Source: Ferrovibrio sp.
GTDB lineage: Bacteria > Pseudomonadota > Alphaproteobacteria > Ferrovibrionales > Ferrovibrionaceae
Direction of reading: 5' to 3'
Length of the DNA: 64,000 nt
NCBI RefSeq assembly: GCF_017994015.1
Contig: NZ_JAGOLP010000004.1
Location: forward strand, 130,588-194,587
The position numbers were made by a program, and so were the translations under genes. Positions 19,360 through 28,492 of the stretch are shown here, piece after piece. The notes under the pieces were generated by a model. The model was not told the DNA's origin. It saw only the letters and a program-made list of their open reading frames with translations, and did no database searches. Numbering within the stretch: position 1 is the stretch's first letter; the number at the start of each line of letters is the position of its first letter.

Positions 19360-19755
19360 ATGTCCAAGCCGGCTTTTTCCGATCTGTTCGTGGCGTCGGG
19401 CCGCCGCAACCGCAAATCCTATGTCCTGTTCAGTCTCGCCTGGTTGATGTTGTACATCGTCGCGATGACGGTGCTTGGCGTTGTTGCATTCGGCTCGGCA
19501 GGATTGGCGGAGGTACTGATCTGGGTGGCGGCCATCGTGCTTGCCATTCCGGGTTGCTTCGTCGGCGCGCAGCGCTGCCGTGATTTCGGCTGGACCGGCT
19601 GGGCCATTTTCATCACGCTGATCCCGGTGGTTGGCATCATCTTCTATATCGCGCTGTTCTTTATTCCCGGCGATGTCGGGGATAACCGGTATGGGCCGGA
19701 TCCGCTGGCGCCAGCGGCCGCCGCGCCTGCGCCGGCCGCCCTGGGCCAGGCTTGA
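19360..19755 (+). CDS. DUF805 family small membrane protein
   Basis: This 131-residue protein matches DUF805: FVASGRRNRKSYVLF at the N-terminus, then hydrophobic segments at about residues 23-45, 50-68 and 79-103, with the conserved QRCRDFGWTGW loop between the second and third. The C-terminal ~25 residues are a low-complexity Pro/Ala tail. A GAGGGGGAATC ribosome-binding site precedes the ATG. The family is of unknown function and inserts in the inner membrane. It has its own promoter and no link to the urease genes beyond position. Confidence 0.85.
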   Translation: MSKPAFSDLFVASGRRNRKSYVLFSLAWLMLYIVAMTVLGVVAFGSAGLAEVLIWVAAIVLAIPGCFVGAQRCRDFGWTGWAIFITLIPVVGIIFYIALFFIPGDVGDNRYGPDPLAPAAAAPAPAALGQA

Positions 19756-19830
19756 GCAAATTCCTGCTGTTGTAATGGCGCGGCCCGGCGCCGGTTGCTA
19801 AATTGGCGCCCTGGAATGAGGGAGAACGCC

Positions 19831-20079
19831 ATGCTGCAACTGCGCCCGGCCTGCGAATGCTGTGGCCGTGATCTGCCGCCTGAAAGCCGGGCGGCGATGA
19901 TCTGTTCGTTTGAATGCACCTTCTGCGCCGATTGCACCAGCGGCACGCTTGCCGGCCATTGCCCCAATTGCGGCGGCGAATTGCTGCGGCGGCCGATCCG
20001 CCCGGCCGAAAAACTGCTGAAATTCCCAGCCACCACAGAGCGTAAAGTGAAGCCGCAGGGTTGCGCGGCAGCAGAGTGA
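19831..20079 (+). CDS. DUF1272 domain small cysteine-rich protein
   Basis: This 82-residue protein matches DUF1272. It carries cysteines in [24 protein letters not shown] and [15 protein letters not shown], a pattern expected to bind one or two zinc ions. ATG 19831 is chosen because GAGGGAGAA precedes it and the homologous region starts there; ATGs further upstream are rejected. glpK begins four bases after the stop, so the two are probably cotranscribed. The function is unknown. Confidence 0.85.
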   Translation: MLQLRPACECCGRDLPPESRAAMICSFECTFCADCTSGTLAGHCPNCGGELLRRPIRPAEKLLKFPATTERKVKPQGCAAAE

Positions 20080-20083
20080 AATC

Positions 20084-21577
20084 ATGAACAAGCAGCATGT
20101 GATTGCCCTCGATCAGGGCACGACCTCGACGCGCGCCATCGTGTTTGATGCCGCCGGCAATGTTTGCGGCGTGGCCCAGCGTGAATTTCCGCAGCATTAC
20201 CCGGCCGATGGCTGGGTGGAGCATGATGTGGAGGATATCTGGCGCGATACCCAGGCGGTGCTGCGCGAGGCGGTGGCCCGGGCCGGCTTGCGCGGCCAGG
20301 ATATCGCCGCCATCGGCATCACCAATCAGCGCGAAACCACCGTGGTGTGGGAACGCGCCAGCGGCCAGCCGATCCATCGCGCCATCGTGTGGCAGGATCG
20401 CCGCACCGCCGATCTGTGCAAATCCCTGCGTGATGCCGGCGCCACCGATCTGGTGCAGCGCAAGACCGGCCTGCTGATTGATAGTTACTTCTCCGCCACC
20501 AAGATCGCCTGGCTGCTCGATCATGTGCCGGGTGCCCGGGCGCGGGCCGAACGCGGCGAACTCTGCTTCGGCACCATCGATTGTTTCCTGCTCTGGCGCC
20601 TCAGCGGAGGCGCGGTGCATGCGACGGATGCCACCAATGCCTCGCGCAGCATGCTGTTCGATATCACGCGCCAGGATTGGGATGATGAACTCTGCGCACT
20701 ATTCCGCGTGCCGCGCGCCATGCTGCCGGCAGTGCGCGACTGCTCGGGTGAATTCGGCGCCACCCTGCCCGATCTGCTCGGCGCCGCGATCCCGATCACC
20801 GGCATTGCCGGCGACCAGCAGGCGGCGGCTTTCGGCCAGGCCTGCTTTGCGCCCGGCATGATGAAAAGCACCTATGGCACCGGCTGCTTTGCCCTGGTCA
20901 ATATCGGCGATAAGCCGGTGCTGTCGCGACACCGTCTGCTCACCACCATGGCCTATCGGCTCAATGGCAAGCCGACTTATGCCCTGGAAGGCTCGATCTT
21001 TGTTGCCGGCGCCGGGGTGAAATGGCTGCGCGACAAGCTTGGCATCGTCAAGGATGCGGCCGAAACCGCAGCGCTTGCCGCCAGTGTGCCGGATGGCCAT
21101 GGCGTTTATGTGGTGCCGGCTTTTGTCGGCCTCGGTGCGCCTTATTGGGATGCCAATGCGCGCGGCGCCATTCTTGGCCTGACCCTGGATTCATCCGCCG
21201 CCCATATCGCCCGCGCCATGCTCGAAGCCGTGGCCTATCAGACCCGTGATCTGGTCAGTGCCATGGCAGCAGATGGCGCCGCCACGCCGACGGCTTTGCG
21301 GGTGGATGGCGGCATGGTGGCGAATGACTGGCTGTGCCAGTTCCTGGCCGACATGCTGGGCGTGGCGGTGGAACGTCCGCGCGTGATCGAAACCACGGCT
21401 TTGGGCGCGGCCTATCTCGCCGGCCTGGCCACCGGGGTTTATGCCGGGCTTGATGCCGTAGCCTATGCCTGGCAATGCGAACGCCGTTTCGAGCCGCGCA
21501 TGGGCGCTGAACAGCGCCAGCAGCTTTATGGCGGCTGGCAGGCTGCAGTGAAGCGGGTGCTGAGCGGGCAGGAATAG
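20084..21577 (+). CDS. glpK: Glycerol kinase
   Basis: GlpK (497 residues) phosphorylates glycerol to sn-glycerol 3-phosphate. It shows the FGGY-kinase signatures: [15 protein letters not shown] at the N-terminus, [19 protein letters not shown], the GTIDCFLLW segment, [12 protein letters not shown] in the adenosine site and GAPYWD. No glpD, glpF or regulator is visible, so it is an isolated kinase gene here. It is convergent with the isomerase gene at 21609, 31 bases away. Confidence 0.96.
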   Translation: MNKQHVIALDQGTTSTRAIVFDAAGNVCGVAQREFPQHYPADGWVEHDVEDIWRDTQAVLREAVARAGLRGQDIAAIGITNQRETTVVWERASGQPIHRAIVWQDRRTADLCKSLRDAGATDLVQRKTGLLIDSYFSATKIAWLLDHVPGARARAERGELCFGTIDCFLLWRLSGGAVHATDATNASRSMLFDITRQDWDDELCALFRVPRAMLPAVRDCSGEFGATLPDLLGAAIPITGIAGDQQAAAFGQACFAPGMMKSTYGTGCFALVNIGDKPVLSRHRLLTTMAYRLNGKPTYALEGSIFVAGAGVKWLRDKLGIVKDAAETAALAASVPDGHGVYVVPAFVGLGAPYWDANARGAILGLTLDSSAAHIARAMLEAVAYQTRDLVSAMAADGAATPTALRVDGGMVANDWLCQFLADMLGVAVERPRVIETTALGAAYLAGLATGVYAGLDAVAYAWQCERRFEPRMGAEQRQQLYGGWQAAVKRVLSGQE

Positions 21578-21608
21578 GCCGCCCGGCGATACTTCCAGGC
21601 GCGAAACC

Positions 21609-22232
21609 CTACCAGCCGCCGCGTTCGAGCCAAAGATCGAGCATCGGCAGGGTTTCATTGCCCCAGAACGGCTCGTTATCGGCCAGCACAAAGGGCGAGC
21701 CGAACACGCCGCGTTGCAGCGAGGCGTCAACGGCGTCGCGCAGGCCCTGGGCCACACGCGGATCGGCCAGGGCATCGCGGATCGCATCGGCCTCGATGCC
21801 TAGCGGCGCCAGCACGGCCACCAGTTCGTCGGTCTGGCCCATATCGCGGCCCTCGGCCCAGTAGGCGTGATAGATCGCCTGGGCGGCGCGTTTGGCCAGG
21901 CCCTGTATGGGGTCGGCATCCTGGGCCAGCAGCCAGTAGTAAAGCCGCGCCGGCGGCAGCGGATTCATGAACGGATCGCGCGGCTGGCGCTGCATGGTTA
22001 TGCCATGCAGGCGGCCATAACGCGCCACGCTGCGTTCGATATACGGCCCCTTCAGCGGCGTATCGAGCAAAGGCTTCAGGCCCATCACTTTCATCACGCT
22101 AATGCCCAGCAGCATCGGGTGCCAGATCACGCGGCGGCCATGTTTTGCCGCCAGCGCGTCGATGCGCAGCGAGGCGAAATAGCCAAATGGCGAGATGAAA
22201 TCGAAATAGAAATCCAGCGGCGCCTGCGACAA
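21609..22232 (-). CDS. 2-hydroxychromene-2-carboxylate isomerase / DsbA-like (GST kappa) family protein
   Basis: A thioredoxin-fold protein of 207 residues. It begins LDFYFDFISPFGYFASLRID, the typical start of HCCA isomerases and kappa-class GSTs, with Ser in SPFG as the probable glutathione-contacting residue. It ends with GVFGSPFVLADNEPFWGNE, the cis-Pro region. HCCA isomerase proper acts in naphthalene breakdown, but most bacterial members have no known substrate. It is the last gene of the minus-strand ureide operon, six bases after puuE. Its role in that pathway is not evident. Confidence 0.82.
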   Translation of the reverse strand: MSQAPLDFYFDFISPFGYFASLRIDALAAKHGRRVIWHPMLLGISVMKVMGLKPLLDTPLKGPYIERSVARYGRLHGITMQRQPRDPFMNPLPPARLYYWLLAQDADPIQGLAKRAAQAIYHAYWAEGRDMGQTDELVAVLAPLGIEADAIRDALADPRVAQGLRDAVDASLQRGVFGSPFVLADNEPFWGNETLPMLDLWLERGGW

Positions 22233-22238
22233 GCGATG

Positions 22239-23201
22239 TCAGCCTTTCGGTTTGTGGTGACTGTGCCAATGCTGCGCGATATCCTGGCGCCGGCAGATCC
22301 ACACCTTGTCCTTGCCCTGGATGTAATCCAGAAAACGCGCCAGCGCCTGGGCGCGGCCGGGCCGGCCGGCCAGCCGGCAATGCAGCCCCACCGACATCAT
22401 CTTCGGGCTGCCGCGCCGGCCTTCATCATACAGGCAGTCGAAGGCATCCTTCAGATAGTCGTAGAAATCCTGCCCGGTGCCGAAGCCGTTCAGGGTGCCG
22501 AATTTCATGTCGTTATTGTCAAACGTGTAGGGGATCACCAGATGCGCCGGCCGCTTCGGCAGCGGCTGCACCCAATAGGGCAGGTCGTCGTCATAGGCAT
22601 CCGAATCATAGAGGAAGCCGCCTTCCTCGATCACCAGCTGGCGCGTGTTGCTGGAAAGCCTGCCGGTATACCAGCCCACAGGCCGCTGGCCGCAAGCCTG
22701 CTCGATGGCGGCAATGGCCAGTTTCATATGGGCGCGTTCGGTGGCCAGCGGCACGCGGCTGTAATCATACCAGCGCCAGCCATGCGAGGCGATTTCGTGG
22801 CCCTGCTCCGCCATGGCGCGGGCCGCTTCGGGATAACGCGCCACCGCCATACCCACGGCATAGGAGGTGAAGTTCAGTCGCCGATCCTGAAACAGCCGCA
22901 TCAGGCGCCAGAAACCCGCCCGCGCACCGTAATCGTAAACCGATTCCACCTGCTCGTCGCGCATGCGCTGGCGCGGCACGCCGCCCTGCACCTCATGCAG
23001 GTACACTTCGGCCTCCTTGTCGCCGTGCAGGATGCTGCGCTCGCCGCCTTCCTCGTAATTCACCACAAACGACACCGCCACATTGGCCTGGCCGGGCCAG
23101 CGCGGATCGGGCGGATGCGCGCCATAGCCGCGCAGGTCGCGCGGGTAGGGTTTTGGCCCTAAAGCCGCCTTGACGATATCCTTACCCGGTCGTTTTGCCA
23201 T
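22239..23201 (-). CDS. puuE: Allantoinase PuuE (polysaccharide deacetylase-like)
   Basis: PuuE hydrolyses allantoin to allantoate and is unrelated to the classical dinuclear allantoinase. The 320-residue product has the NodB-homology fold with hallmark stretches YPRDLRGYGAHPPDPRWPG, VSFVVNYEEGGE, EIASHGWRWYDY and SVGLHCRLAGRPGR. It lies between the isomerase gene and an M20 hydrolase in a minus-strand run (gap of three bases to the upstream gene). It supplies the step after OHCU decarboxylase in this locus. Confidence 0.92.
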   Translation of the reverse strand: MAKRPGKDIVKAALGPKPYPRDLRGYGAHPPDPRWPGQANVAVSFVVNYEEGGERSILHGDKEAEVYLHEVQGGVPRQRMRDEQVESVYDYGARAGFWRLMRLFQDRRLNFTSYAVGMAVARYPEAARAMAEQGHEIASHGWRWYDYSRVPLATERAHMKLAIAAIEQACGQRPVGWYTGRLSSNTRQLVIEEGGFLYDSDAYDDDLPYWVQPLPKRPAHLVIPYTFDNNDMKFGTLNGFGTGQDFYDYLKDAFDCLYDEGRRGSPKMMSVGLHCRLAGRPGRAQALARFLDYIQGKDKVWICRRQDIAQHWHSHHKPKG

Positions 23202-23204
23202 GGC

Positions 23205-24443
23205 TCAGCTCATCAGCTCGGCCAGGGTGCGCGCCACCACTTCGGTAGCCTTGTAGAGATCACTCAGCACCAGCTTCTCATCGGCGCGATGGCCATTGGC
23301 TTCCAGCAGGTTGCGCGGCCCGGCGCCATACAGCACGGTCTTGATCCCGGCGGCCGAGTAATGCCGCGCATCGGTATAGAGCGGGATGCCTTCGGTGCTG
23401 ACCGGCTTGCCCATCACCGCGCTGGCCTGCCGGCACAGGATTTCGATCAGCTTTTCCACCCCCGGCACGGCGCCAAAGGGCCGCGCCAGCATAATGCGGC
23501 GGGTTTCCACGCTGATGCCCGGCAGGCCGCCTGCCGCCATGGCGATCACTTCGCGCAAGGTGGCTTCCACCTGTTCCGGCGCTTCCTCGGGGATCATGCG
23601 GCGGTCAAGCCGGAAACTCACCTTGTCGGGCACCACATTGGTGTTGATGCCGCCCTTGATCAGGCCCACCACCAGGCTGGGTGAAACAATACCCGGCACC
23701 TTGGATTTCTGCGCGCCCAGGCCATTGCGATAGGCATAGAGCGCGGTGAGAATTTTATTCGCTGCTTCCAGCGCATCATGCCCGGTATCCGGCCGCGCCG
23801 CATGGGCCGAAAGGCCGTTCACCGTCACTTCCAGATGCAGGCAGCCGTTATGCGCCGTGGTCACGGCATAGGAAAAGCCGGCCGAGAAGGCGTAATCCGG
23901 CTTGCTCAGGCCGGTTTCCAGAATCCATTGTGGCCCGATGGCGCCGCCGGCTTCCTCGTCATAGGTCAGGTGCAGCTCGATGCTGCCGCGCAGTTTGGCA
24001 CCACTGGCTTTCAGCGCCAGCAGCGCGAAGGCATAGGTGACAAAATCCGATTTCGACACTGCCACGCCCCGGCCATACATCACGCCATCGCGCACCACGG
24101 CAGCATAGGGATCAACGCTCCAGCCTTCGCCGGGCGCCACCACATCGCCATGGGCATTCAGCGCCACCACGGGGCCATCATCGGAGAATTTCTGCCGCAC
24201 GATCAAATTGGTGCAGGAGATCATGCCATTCGCCGCCACCAGGTCGGCCGGCACTGGATGGTGTTCCACCGTCAGGCCCAGGCCTTCCAGCAATGCGGCG
24301 GCGCGCATGGCATGCGGCGCGCAATCGCCGGGCGGATTGTCGGATGGCGCCTTCACCAGTTCCGCCAGCATGGCCCGCATCGCCGCCTGCTGGCCGGCCA
24401 GATAATCGTGAAGCGCCGAAAGGGTGGTGGCGTCGAGGCTCAT
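23205..24443 (-). CDS. M20 family metallohydrolase (ArgE/DapE/ACY1-like) with unusual metal motif
   Basis: A 412-residue M20 peptidase-family enzyme, typically a dizinc amidohydrolase. Visible motifs are NAHGDVVAPGEGW (His ligand), YDEEAGG (catalytic Glu pair), a dimerisation-domain histidine in GLSAHAARPDTG, and a C-terminal ANGHRADE. Family members normally have GRGxxDMKG, where Asp bridges the metals. Here the segment reads YGRGVAVSKSDF, so that Asp appears to be Val, with an Asp four residues later. It lies between puuE and the allantoate amidohydrolase gene, so a ureidoglycolate- or ureidoglycine-type substrate is possible but unproven. Confidence 0.82.
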   Translation of the reverse strand: MSLDATTLSALHDYLAGQQAAMRAMLAELVKAPSDNPPGDCAPHAMRAAALLEGLGLTVEHHPVPADLVAANGMISCTNLIVRQKFSDDGPVVALNAHGDVVAPGEGWSVDPYAAVVRDGVMYGRGVAVSKSDFVTYAFALLALKASGAKLRGSIELHLTYDEEAGGAIGPQWILETGLSKPDYAFSAGFSYAVTTAHNGCLHLEVTVNGLSAHAARPDTGHDALEAANKILTALYAYRNGLGAQKSKVPGIVSPSLVVGLIKGGINTNVVPDKVSFRLDRRMIPEEAPEQVEATLREVIAMAAGGLPGISVETRRIMLARPFGAVPGVEKLIEILCRQASAVMGKPVSTEGIPLYTDARHYSAAGIKTVLYGAGPRNLLEANGHRADEKLVLSDLYKATEVVARTLAELMS

Positions 24444-24460
24444 GCGTGCAGGCTCTTTGT

Positions 24461-25699
24461 TTAGGTGCCGGGAAAATGCTCGATGAAGTGATACAGCGCC
24501 CGCGTGGCCAGTTCCACATCCTCGGGCAACACGGCTTCCAGCGGATTATGGCTGATGCCCTTGGTGCAACGCATGAAGATCATGCCAACCGGGCAGAGCG
24601 GCGCCACCGTCATGGCGTCATGGCCGGCGCCGGAAGGCAGCCGCATGGTCGGCACACCCTGGGCCAGGATGGCGGCTTCCACCTGATCCATCAGGGCTGG
24701 GTCGCAGGGCGTGGCCTTGCTGTCATACAGCGCCGTGATCGTGGCTTGCACATTGCGGCGCCCGGCGATCAGCGGAATTTCGGCCAGCACGGCATCGGCG
24801 GCCACATCGCGCACCGCATCCTCGGCGGCGCGGATATCGATGGAAAAGCGCGCCGCGCCAGGGATCACGTTCACAGCGCCGGGAAAAGCTTCCATCTGGC
24901 CCACGGTACCAACCAATGTCGGCGTGCCGGTGCAGCGCTTTTCGATGAACAGGGCCACCTCGGCGGCGGCAAGCAACGCATCCTGGCGCCCGCCCATCGG
25001 CACCGTGCCGGCATGGCCGGCCAGGCCCTTCATGTCCACGCGATACCGCCGCGCGCCGGAAATCGCCGTCACCACGCCCAAGGCCAGGCCGTTACGTTCC
25101 AGCACCGGCCCCTGCTCGATATGCAATTCCATGAAGGCGGCGATCTCGCCCGGCTTGCGGGCGATGGCCGGGATCCGTGTTTCATCCAGGCCGAAGCCGG
25201 CCAGGGCTTCGCGATAGCTGACGCCGTTGCGATCCTTGGCTTCGAACAATTCCGGCGCGAAGGTGCCGGCCACGGCGCGGCTGCCGGTCATCGCCACACC
25301 GAATCGGGTGCCTTCCTCATTGGAAAAGCCGATCACCTCGATGCCGAAGGGCAGGCGCTTCTGTTGTTTGTGCAATTCGGCCACGCAGGCAATCGCCGCC
25401 ACCACGCCCAGCATGCCGTCATACTTGCCGGCGTTGCGCACTGTATCCAGATGCGAGCCGAGCATCAGGCGCGGCCGCGCCGGGTCGCTGCCGGCATAAA
25501 GCCCCACCACATTGCCGGCGGCATCTTCATGCGCCGCCATGCCGGCCTGGCGCATCCAGTCCAGCACCAGATTGTTGGCCTGCTTGTGCTCGGGCGAGAA
25601 GGTGGTGCGGGTCAGGTTTTCCGGGTTTTCGCTGATGCGGCCCAATTCATCCAGGCGAGCCATCATTTCGGGCGCAAAACGGGGGGCGGCAGCAGACAT
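24461..25699 (-). CDS. allC: Allantoate amidohydrolase / N-carbamoyl amino acid hydrolase (M20, HyuC/AllC type)
   Basis: This 412-residue enzyme belongs to the HyuC/AllC branch of M20. Motifs are GSHLDTVRNAGKYDGMLGV, FSNEEGTRFG, HIEQGPVLE, GLAGHAGTVPMGGRQDA and PSGAGHDAM. Within a purine cluster the likely reaction is allantoate to ureidoglycine, CO2 and ammonia; beta-ureidopropionase-like activity is the alternative. ATG 25699 is chosen over a TTG at 25726. It is the first gene of the minus-strand run, divergent from glycerate kinase. Confidence 0.85.
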   Translation of the reverse strand: MSAAAPRFAPEMMARLDELGRISENPENLTRTTFSPEHKQANNLVLDWMRQAGMAAHEDAAGNVVGLYAGSDPARPRLMLGSHLDTVRNAGKYDGMLGVVAAIACVAELHKQQKRLPFGIEVIGFSNEEGTRFGVAMTGSRAVAGTFAPELFEAKDRNGVSYREALAGFGLDETRIPAIARKPGEIAAFMELHIEQGPVLERNGLALGVVTAISGARRYRVDMKGLAGHAGTVPMGGRQDALLAAAEVALFIEKRCTGTPTLVGTVGQMEAFPGAVNVIPGAARFSIDIRAAEDAVRDVAADAVLAEIPLIAGRRNVQATITALYDSKATPCDPALMDQVEAAILAQGVPTMRLPSGAGHDAMTVAPLCPVGMIFMRCTKGISHNPLEAVLPEDVELATRALYHFIEHFPGT

Positions 25700-25813
25700 A
25701 TCGGCCTCGCTGAGGGGTTTTTGCAACTATACAGGCCGCACCGGCCCTGGCAAAGCCGCCGCGCATGCGGTAGCAAAAAAGCCGGAGATAACCTGTGCCA
25801 TGATGCTTCTGCC

Positions 25814-27085
25814 ATGATCAATGCCGATGCCTTTCTGCGCGCCCTGTTTGATGCGGCGCTGGCGGCTGCCGATCCGGCGCGCTGCCTGGCGCCTTTTCTG
25901 CCGGCGCCGCCGAAAAATGGCCGCACTGTGGTGGTGGGCGGAGGCAAGGCTGCCGCCACCATGGCGCGTGCTGTGGAACAGGCCTGGCCGGCTGACGCGC
26001 CGCTTTCCGGCCTGGTGGTGACACGCTACGACCATGCCGTGCCGTGTCGCCGCATCGAGGTGGTGGAAGCCTCGCATCCGGTGCCGGACGCAGCCGGCAT
26101 GGCGGGCGCGGCGCGCATGCTGGATCTGGTGCGCGGCCTTGGCCCGGAAGACCTGGTGCTATGCCTGATTTCCGGCGGCGGCTCGGCCCTGCTGGCCCTG
26201 CCTGCCGAGGGCCTGACCCTGGCCGACAAGCAGGCGGTGAATCAGGCTTTGCTGCGTTCCGGCGCCAATATTGCTGAAATGAATTGTGTGCGGAAACATC
26301 TTTCCGCCATCAAGGGTGGCCGCTTGGCCCTGGCCGCTGCGCCGGCCCAGGTGGTGGCCTTGCTGATTTCCGATGTGCCGGGCGACGATCCGGCTGTGAT
26401 CGCTTCCGGCCCCACTGTGGCCGATCCCACCAGCTTTGCCGATGCCCGCGCCGTGCTGGCGAAATACAGCATCACGCCGCCGCCGGCCGTGGCGGCGCAT
26501 CTGGCCCAGGCGGCAGAGGAAACCGCCAAGCCCGGCGATGCGCGGCTGGCGCAGGTGCGCAATGTGATGGTGGCAACGCCGCAAATGGCGTTGCAGGCAG
26601 CGGCGCAGCGGGCGCTGGAATGGGGCGTACAGCCGCTGATCCTGGGCGATGCAATCGAGGGCGAGGCGCGTGAGGTGGCGATGGTGATGGCCGGCATCGC
26701 GCGCCAGGTGCGGCGCCATGGCCAGCCACTGGCGGCGCCCTGTGTGCTGCTATCGGGCGGCGAAACCACGGTGACGGTGCGCGGCACCGGGCGCGGCGGG
26801 CGCAATGCGGAATTCCTGCTTGGCCTGGCGGTGGCGCTGGATGGCGCACCGGGCATCCATGCCCTGGCCGCCGATACCGATGGCATTGATGGCACCGAGG
26901 ATAACGCGGGCGCCTTGCTGCATCCCGATAGTATTGCGCGCGCCGCAGCCGCCGGGCGCAACGCCAAGCTTTGCCTGGCCGATAATGACGGCTATGGTTT
27001 CTTCGAAGCGGCGGGCGGTCTGCACAAGACCGGGCCGACGCTGACCAATGTGAATGACTTCCGCGCTGTGCTGGTGCTGCCATGA
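25814..27085 (+). CDS. Glycerate 2-kinase (MOFRL/GckA-TtuD family)
   Basis: This 423-residue protein is a class II glycerate kinase. It has VVVGGGKAAATMA and LCLISGGGSALLALP in the N-terminal domain and the C-terminal MOFRL-type region (LLSGGETTVTVRGTGRGGRNAEFLL, split by one residue in the motif; DTDGIDGTEDNAGA). The family makes 2-phosphoglycerate from D-glycerate. In a ureide cluster it would recover glyoxylate carbon through tartronate semialdehyde and glycerate, although Gcl and the reductase are not in the window. ATG 25814 is used; the very long upstream open frame is antisense to allC and the M20 gene. The end overlaps uraD (ATGA). Confidence 0.88.
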   Translation: MINADAFLRALFDAALAAADPARCLAPFLPAPPKNGRTVVVGGGKAAATMARAVEQAWPADAPLSGLVVTRYDHAVPCRRIEVVEASHPVPDAAGMAGAARMLDLVRGLGPEDLVLCLISGGGSALLALPAEGLTLADKQAVNQALLRSGANIAEMNCVRKHLSAIKGGRLALAAAPAQVVALLISDVPGDDPAVIASGPTVADPTSFADARAVLAKYSITPPPAVAAHLAQAAEETAKPGDARLAQVRNVMVATPQMALQAAAQRALEWGVQPLILGDAIEGEAREVAMVMAGIARQVRRHGQPLAAPCVLLSGGETTVTVRGTGRGGRNAEFLLGLAVALDGAPGIHALAADTDGIDGTEDNAGALLHPDSIARAAAAGRNAKLCLADNDGYGFFEAAGGLHKTGPTLTNVNDFRAVLVLP

Positions 27086-27636
27086 GACTCGATACGCCGG
27101 GTGAACTCACCCCGATGCAGCGCATCACCGCGCTGATGGCCGAATTGAACGGCCTGCCGGAAGCCGCCTTCGTCGCCCGGCTGGGCGGCATCATCGAGCA
27201 TTCGCCCTGGGCGGCGGCGGAGATCGTGGCACTGCGCCCGTTTGGCGATCTGGAAAGCCTGCATAGCGCCATGCTTGGCGCGGTATGGCGGCGCGGCCGC
27301 GTGGCGCAACTGGACTTGCTGAACGCTCATCCCGAACTGGCCGGCAAGGAAGCCGATGCCGGCACGCTGACCGCCCATTCCACCAGCGAGCAGGATAGCG
27401 TCGGCCTGACCAGCCTCAGCCCGTGGGAAAAGACCCGCATCACCGAATTGAATCAGGCCTATCGCGCCAAGCATGGTTTCCCCTTCATCATTGCCGTGAA
27501 ACTGCGCAACAAGGCGCAGATCCTGGCCAATTTTGAACGCCGCCTGGCTAACGACACCGAAGTGGAACTGGCGGTGGCGCTGATGGAAGTGAGCAAGATT
27601 GCCCGCATGCGGCTGGATGCGCTGCTGGCGGCATAA
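27082..27636 (+). CDS. uraD: 2-oxo-4-hydroxy-4-carboxy-5-ureidoimidazoline (OHCU) decarboxylase
   Basis: UraD decarboxylates OHCU to S-allantoin, the third step of urate breakdown. The 184-residue protein shows the family's catalytic region: GGIIEHSPWAAAEI (with the catalytic His), HPELAGKEAD and STSEQDSVGL, followed by FPFIIAVKLRNKAQIL. It overlaps the glycerate kinase stop by four bases and precedes hiuH by 21 bases, in pathway order. Confidence 0.94.
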   Translation: MRLDTPGELTPMQRITALMAELNGLPEAAFVARLGGIIEHSPWAAAEIVALRPFGDLESLHSAMLGAVWRRGRVAQLDLLNAHPELAGKEADAGTLTAHSTSEQDSVGLTSLSPWEKTRITELNQAYRAKHGFPFIIAVKLRNKAQILANFERRLANDTEVELAVALMEVSKIARMRLDALLAA

Positions 27637-27657
27637 TGGTTTGATACGGAGGCTTTG

Positions 27658-28014
27658 ATGGGTCGCTTGAGCACGCATATCCTGGATACGATGCATGGCA
27701 AGCCGGCGCCGGGCGTGACCGTGGAACTCTACCGCCTGGAGGCCGCAGGCGGGCGCAGCCTGGTCAAGACCACGATCACCAACAGCGACGGCCGCACCGA
27801 CGAGCCGCTGCTGACCGGCGATGCCTTCCAGACCGGCCAGTATGAACTTCTGTTCCATATCGGCGTCTATTTCCGCACCCGCGGCGTGGCGCCGGCCGAT
27901 CCGGCTTTTCTGGATATCGTGCCGATCCGCTTCGGCATCGCTGAGCCGAACGGGCATTATCATGTGCCGCTGCTGGCCACGCCCTGGAGCTATTCCACCT
28001 ATCGCGGGAGCTGA
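27658..28014 (+). CDS. hiuH: 5-hydroxyisourate hydrolase (transthyretin-like)
   Basis: HiuH hydrolyses 5-hydroxyisourate to OHCU. The 118-residue product has the transthyretin-related fold with the conserved [14 protein letters not shown] start, an Arg in IVPIRFGI, a His in GHYHVPLL, and the diagnostic C-terminal YRGS tetrapeptide. No signal peptide is present, so it is cytoplasmic. ATG 27658 with ACGGAGG upstream is used; TTG 27655 is also in frame. Confidence 0.96.
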   Translation: MGRLSTHILDTMHGKPAPGVTVELYRLEAAGGRSLVKTTITNSDGRTDEPLLTGDAFQTGQYELLFHIGVYFRTRGVAPADPAFLDIVPIRFGIAEPNGHYHVPLLATPWSYSTYRGS

Positions 28015-28018
28015 GCTG

Positions 28019-28492
28019 ATGACGGATCACGCCGCCTTCATGCGCCGCGCCATCGCGCTCAGCCGCGAGCATATGCAGGCCGGGCATGGCGGGCCGTTTG
28101 GCGCCGTGGTGGTGCTGGATGGCAAAATCATCGGCGAGGGCTGGAATCAGGTGACCGGCCAGAACGATCCCACCGCCCATGCCGAAGTGGTGGCGATCCG
28201 CGAAGCTTGCAAGATTTTGGGCCGTTTCGACCTGCGCGGCGCCACGCTCTACACCAGTTGCGAACCCTGCCCGATGTGCCTGTCGGCGGCTTATTGGGCG
28301 CGTGTTGATGGCCTGTATTACGCCAATACCCAGGATGATGCGGCGGCGATCGATTTCGACGATGCGTTTCTGTATCGCGAACTGGCCCTGCCGATGGCCC
28401 AGCGCAGCCTGCCTTGCGCGCCTTTGCTGCGCGACGAAGCGCTGGCGGTGTTCAACGAATGGCGCGACAAGCCGGATAAAGTGCCCTACTGA
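28019..28492 (+). CDS. guaD: Guanine deaminase-like nucleoside/nucleobase deaminase
   Basis: A 157-residue protein of the zinc-dependent cytidine/deoxycytidylate deaminase superfamily, in the size range of the small Bacillus-type guanine deaminase. The zinc site is HAE (DPTAHAEVVAIR) with CEPCPMC. The C-terminal DDAFLYRELALP resembles guanine deaminase segments. Its place among urate-degrading genes supports guanine to xanthine as the reaction. The start follows the hiuH stop by four bases. The 3' end overlaps the convergent puuD gene by seven bases. Confidence 0.88.
   Translation: MTDHAAFMRRAIALSREHMQAGHGGPFGAVVVLDGKIIGEGWNQVTGQNDPTAHAEVVAIREACKILGRFDLRGATLYTSCEPCPMCLSAAYWARVDGLYYANTQDDAAAIDFDDAFLYRELALPMAQRSLPCAPLLRDEALAVFNEWRDKPDKVPY

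Noticed and set aside
24293..25813. 500-codon in-frame extension upstream of glycerate kinase on the plus strand
   Set aside because: It is antisense to the M20 and allC genes, both with clear motifs. The kinase homology begins at ATG 25814.
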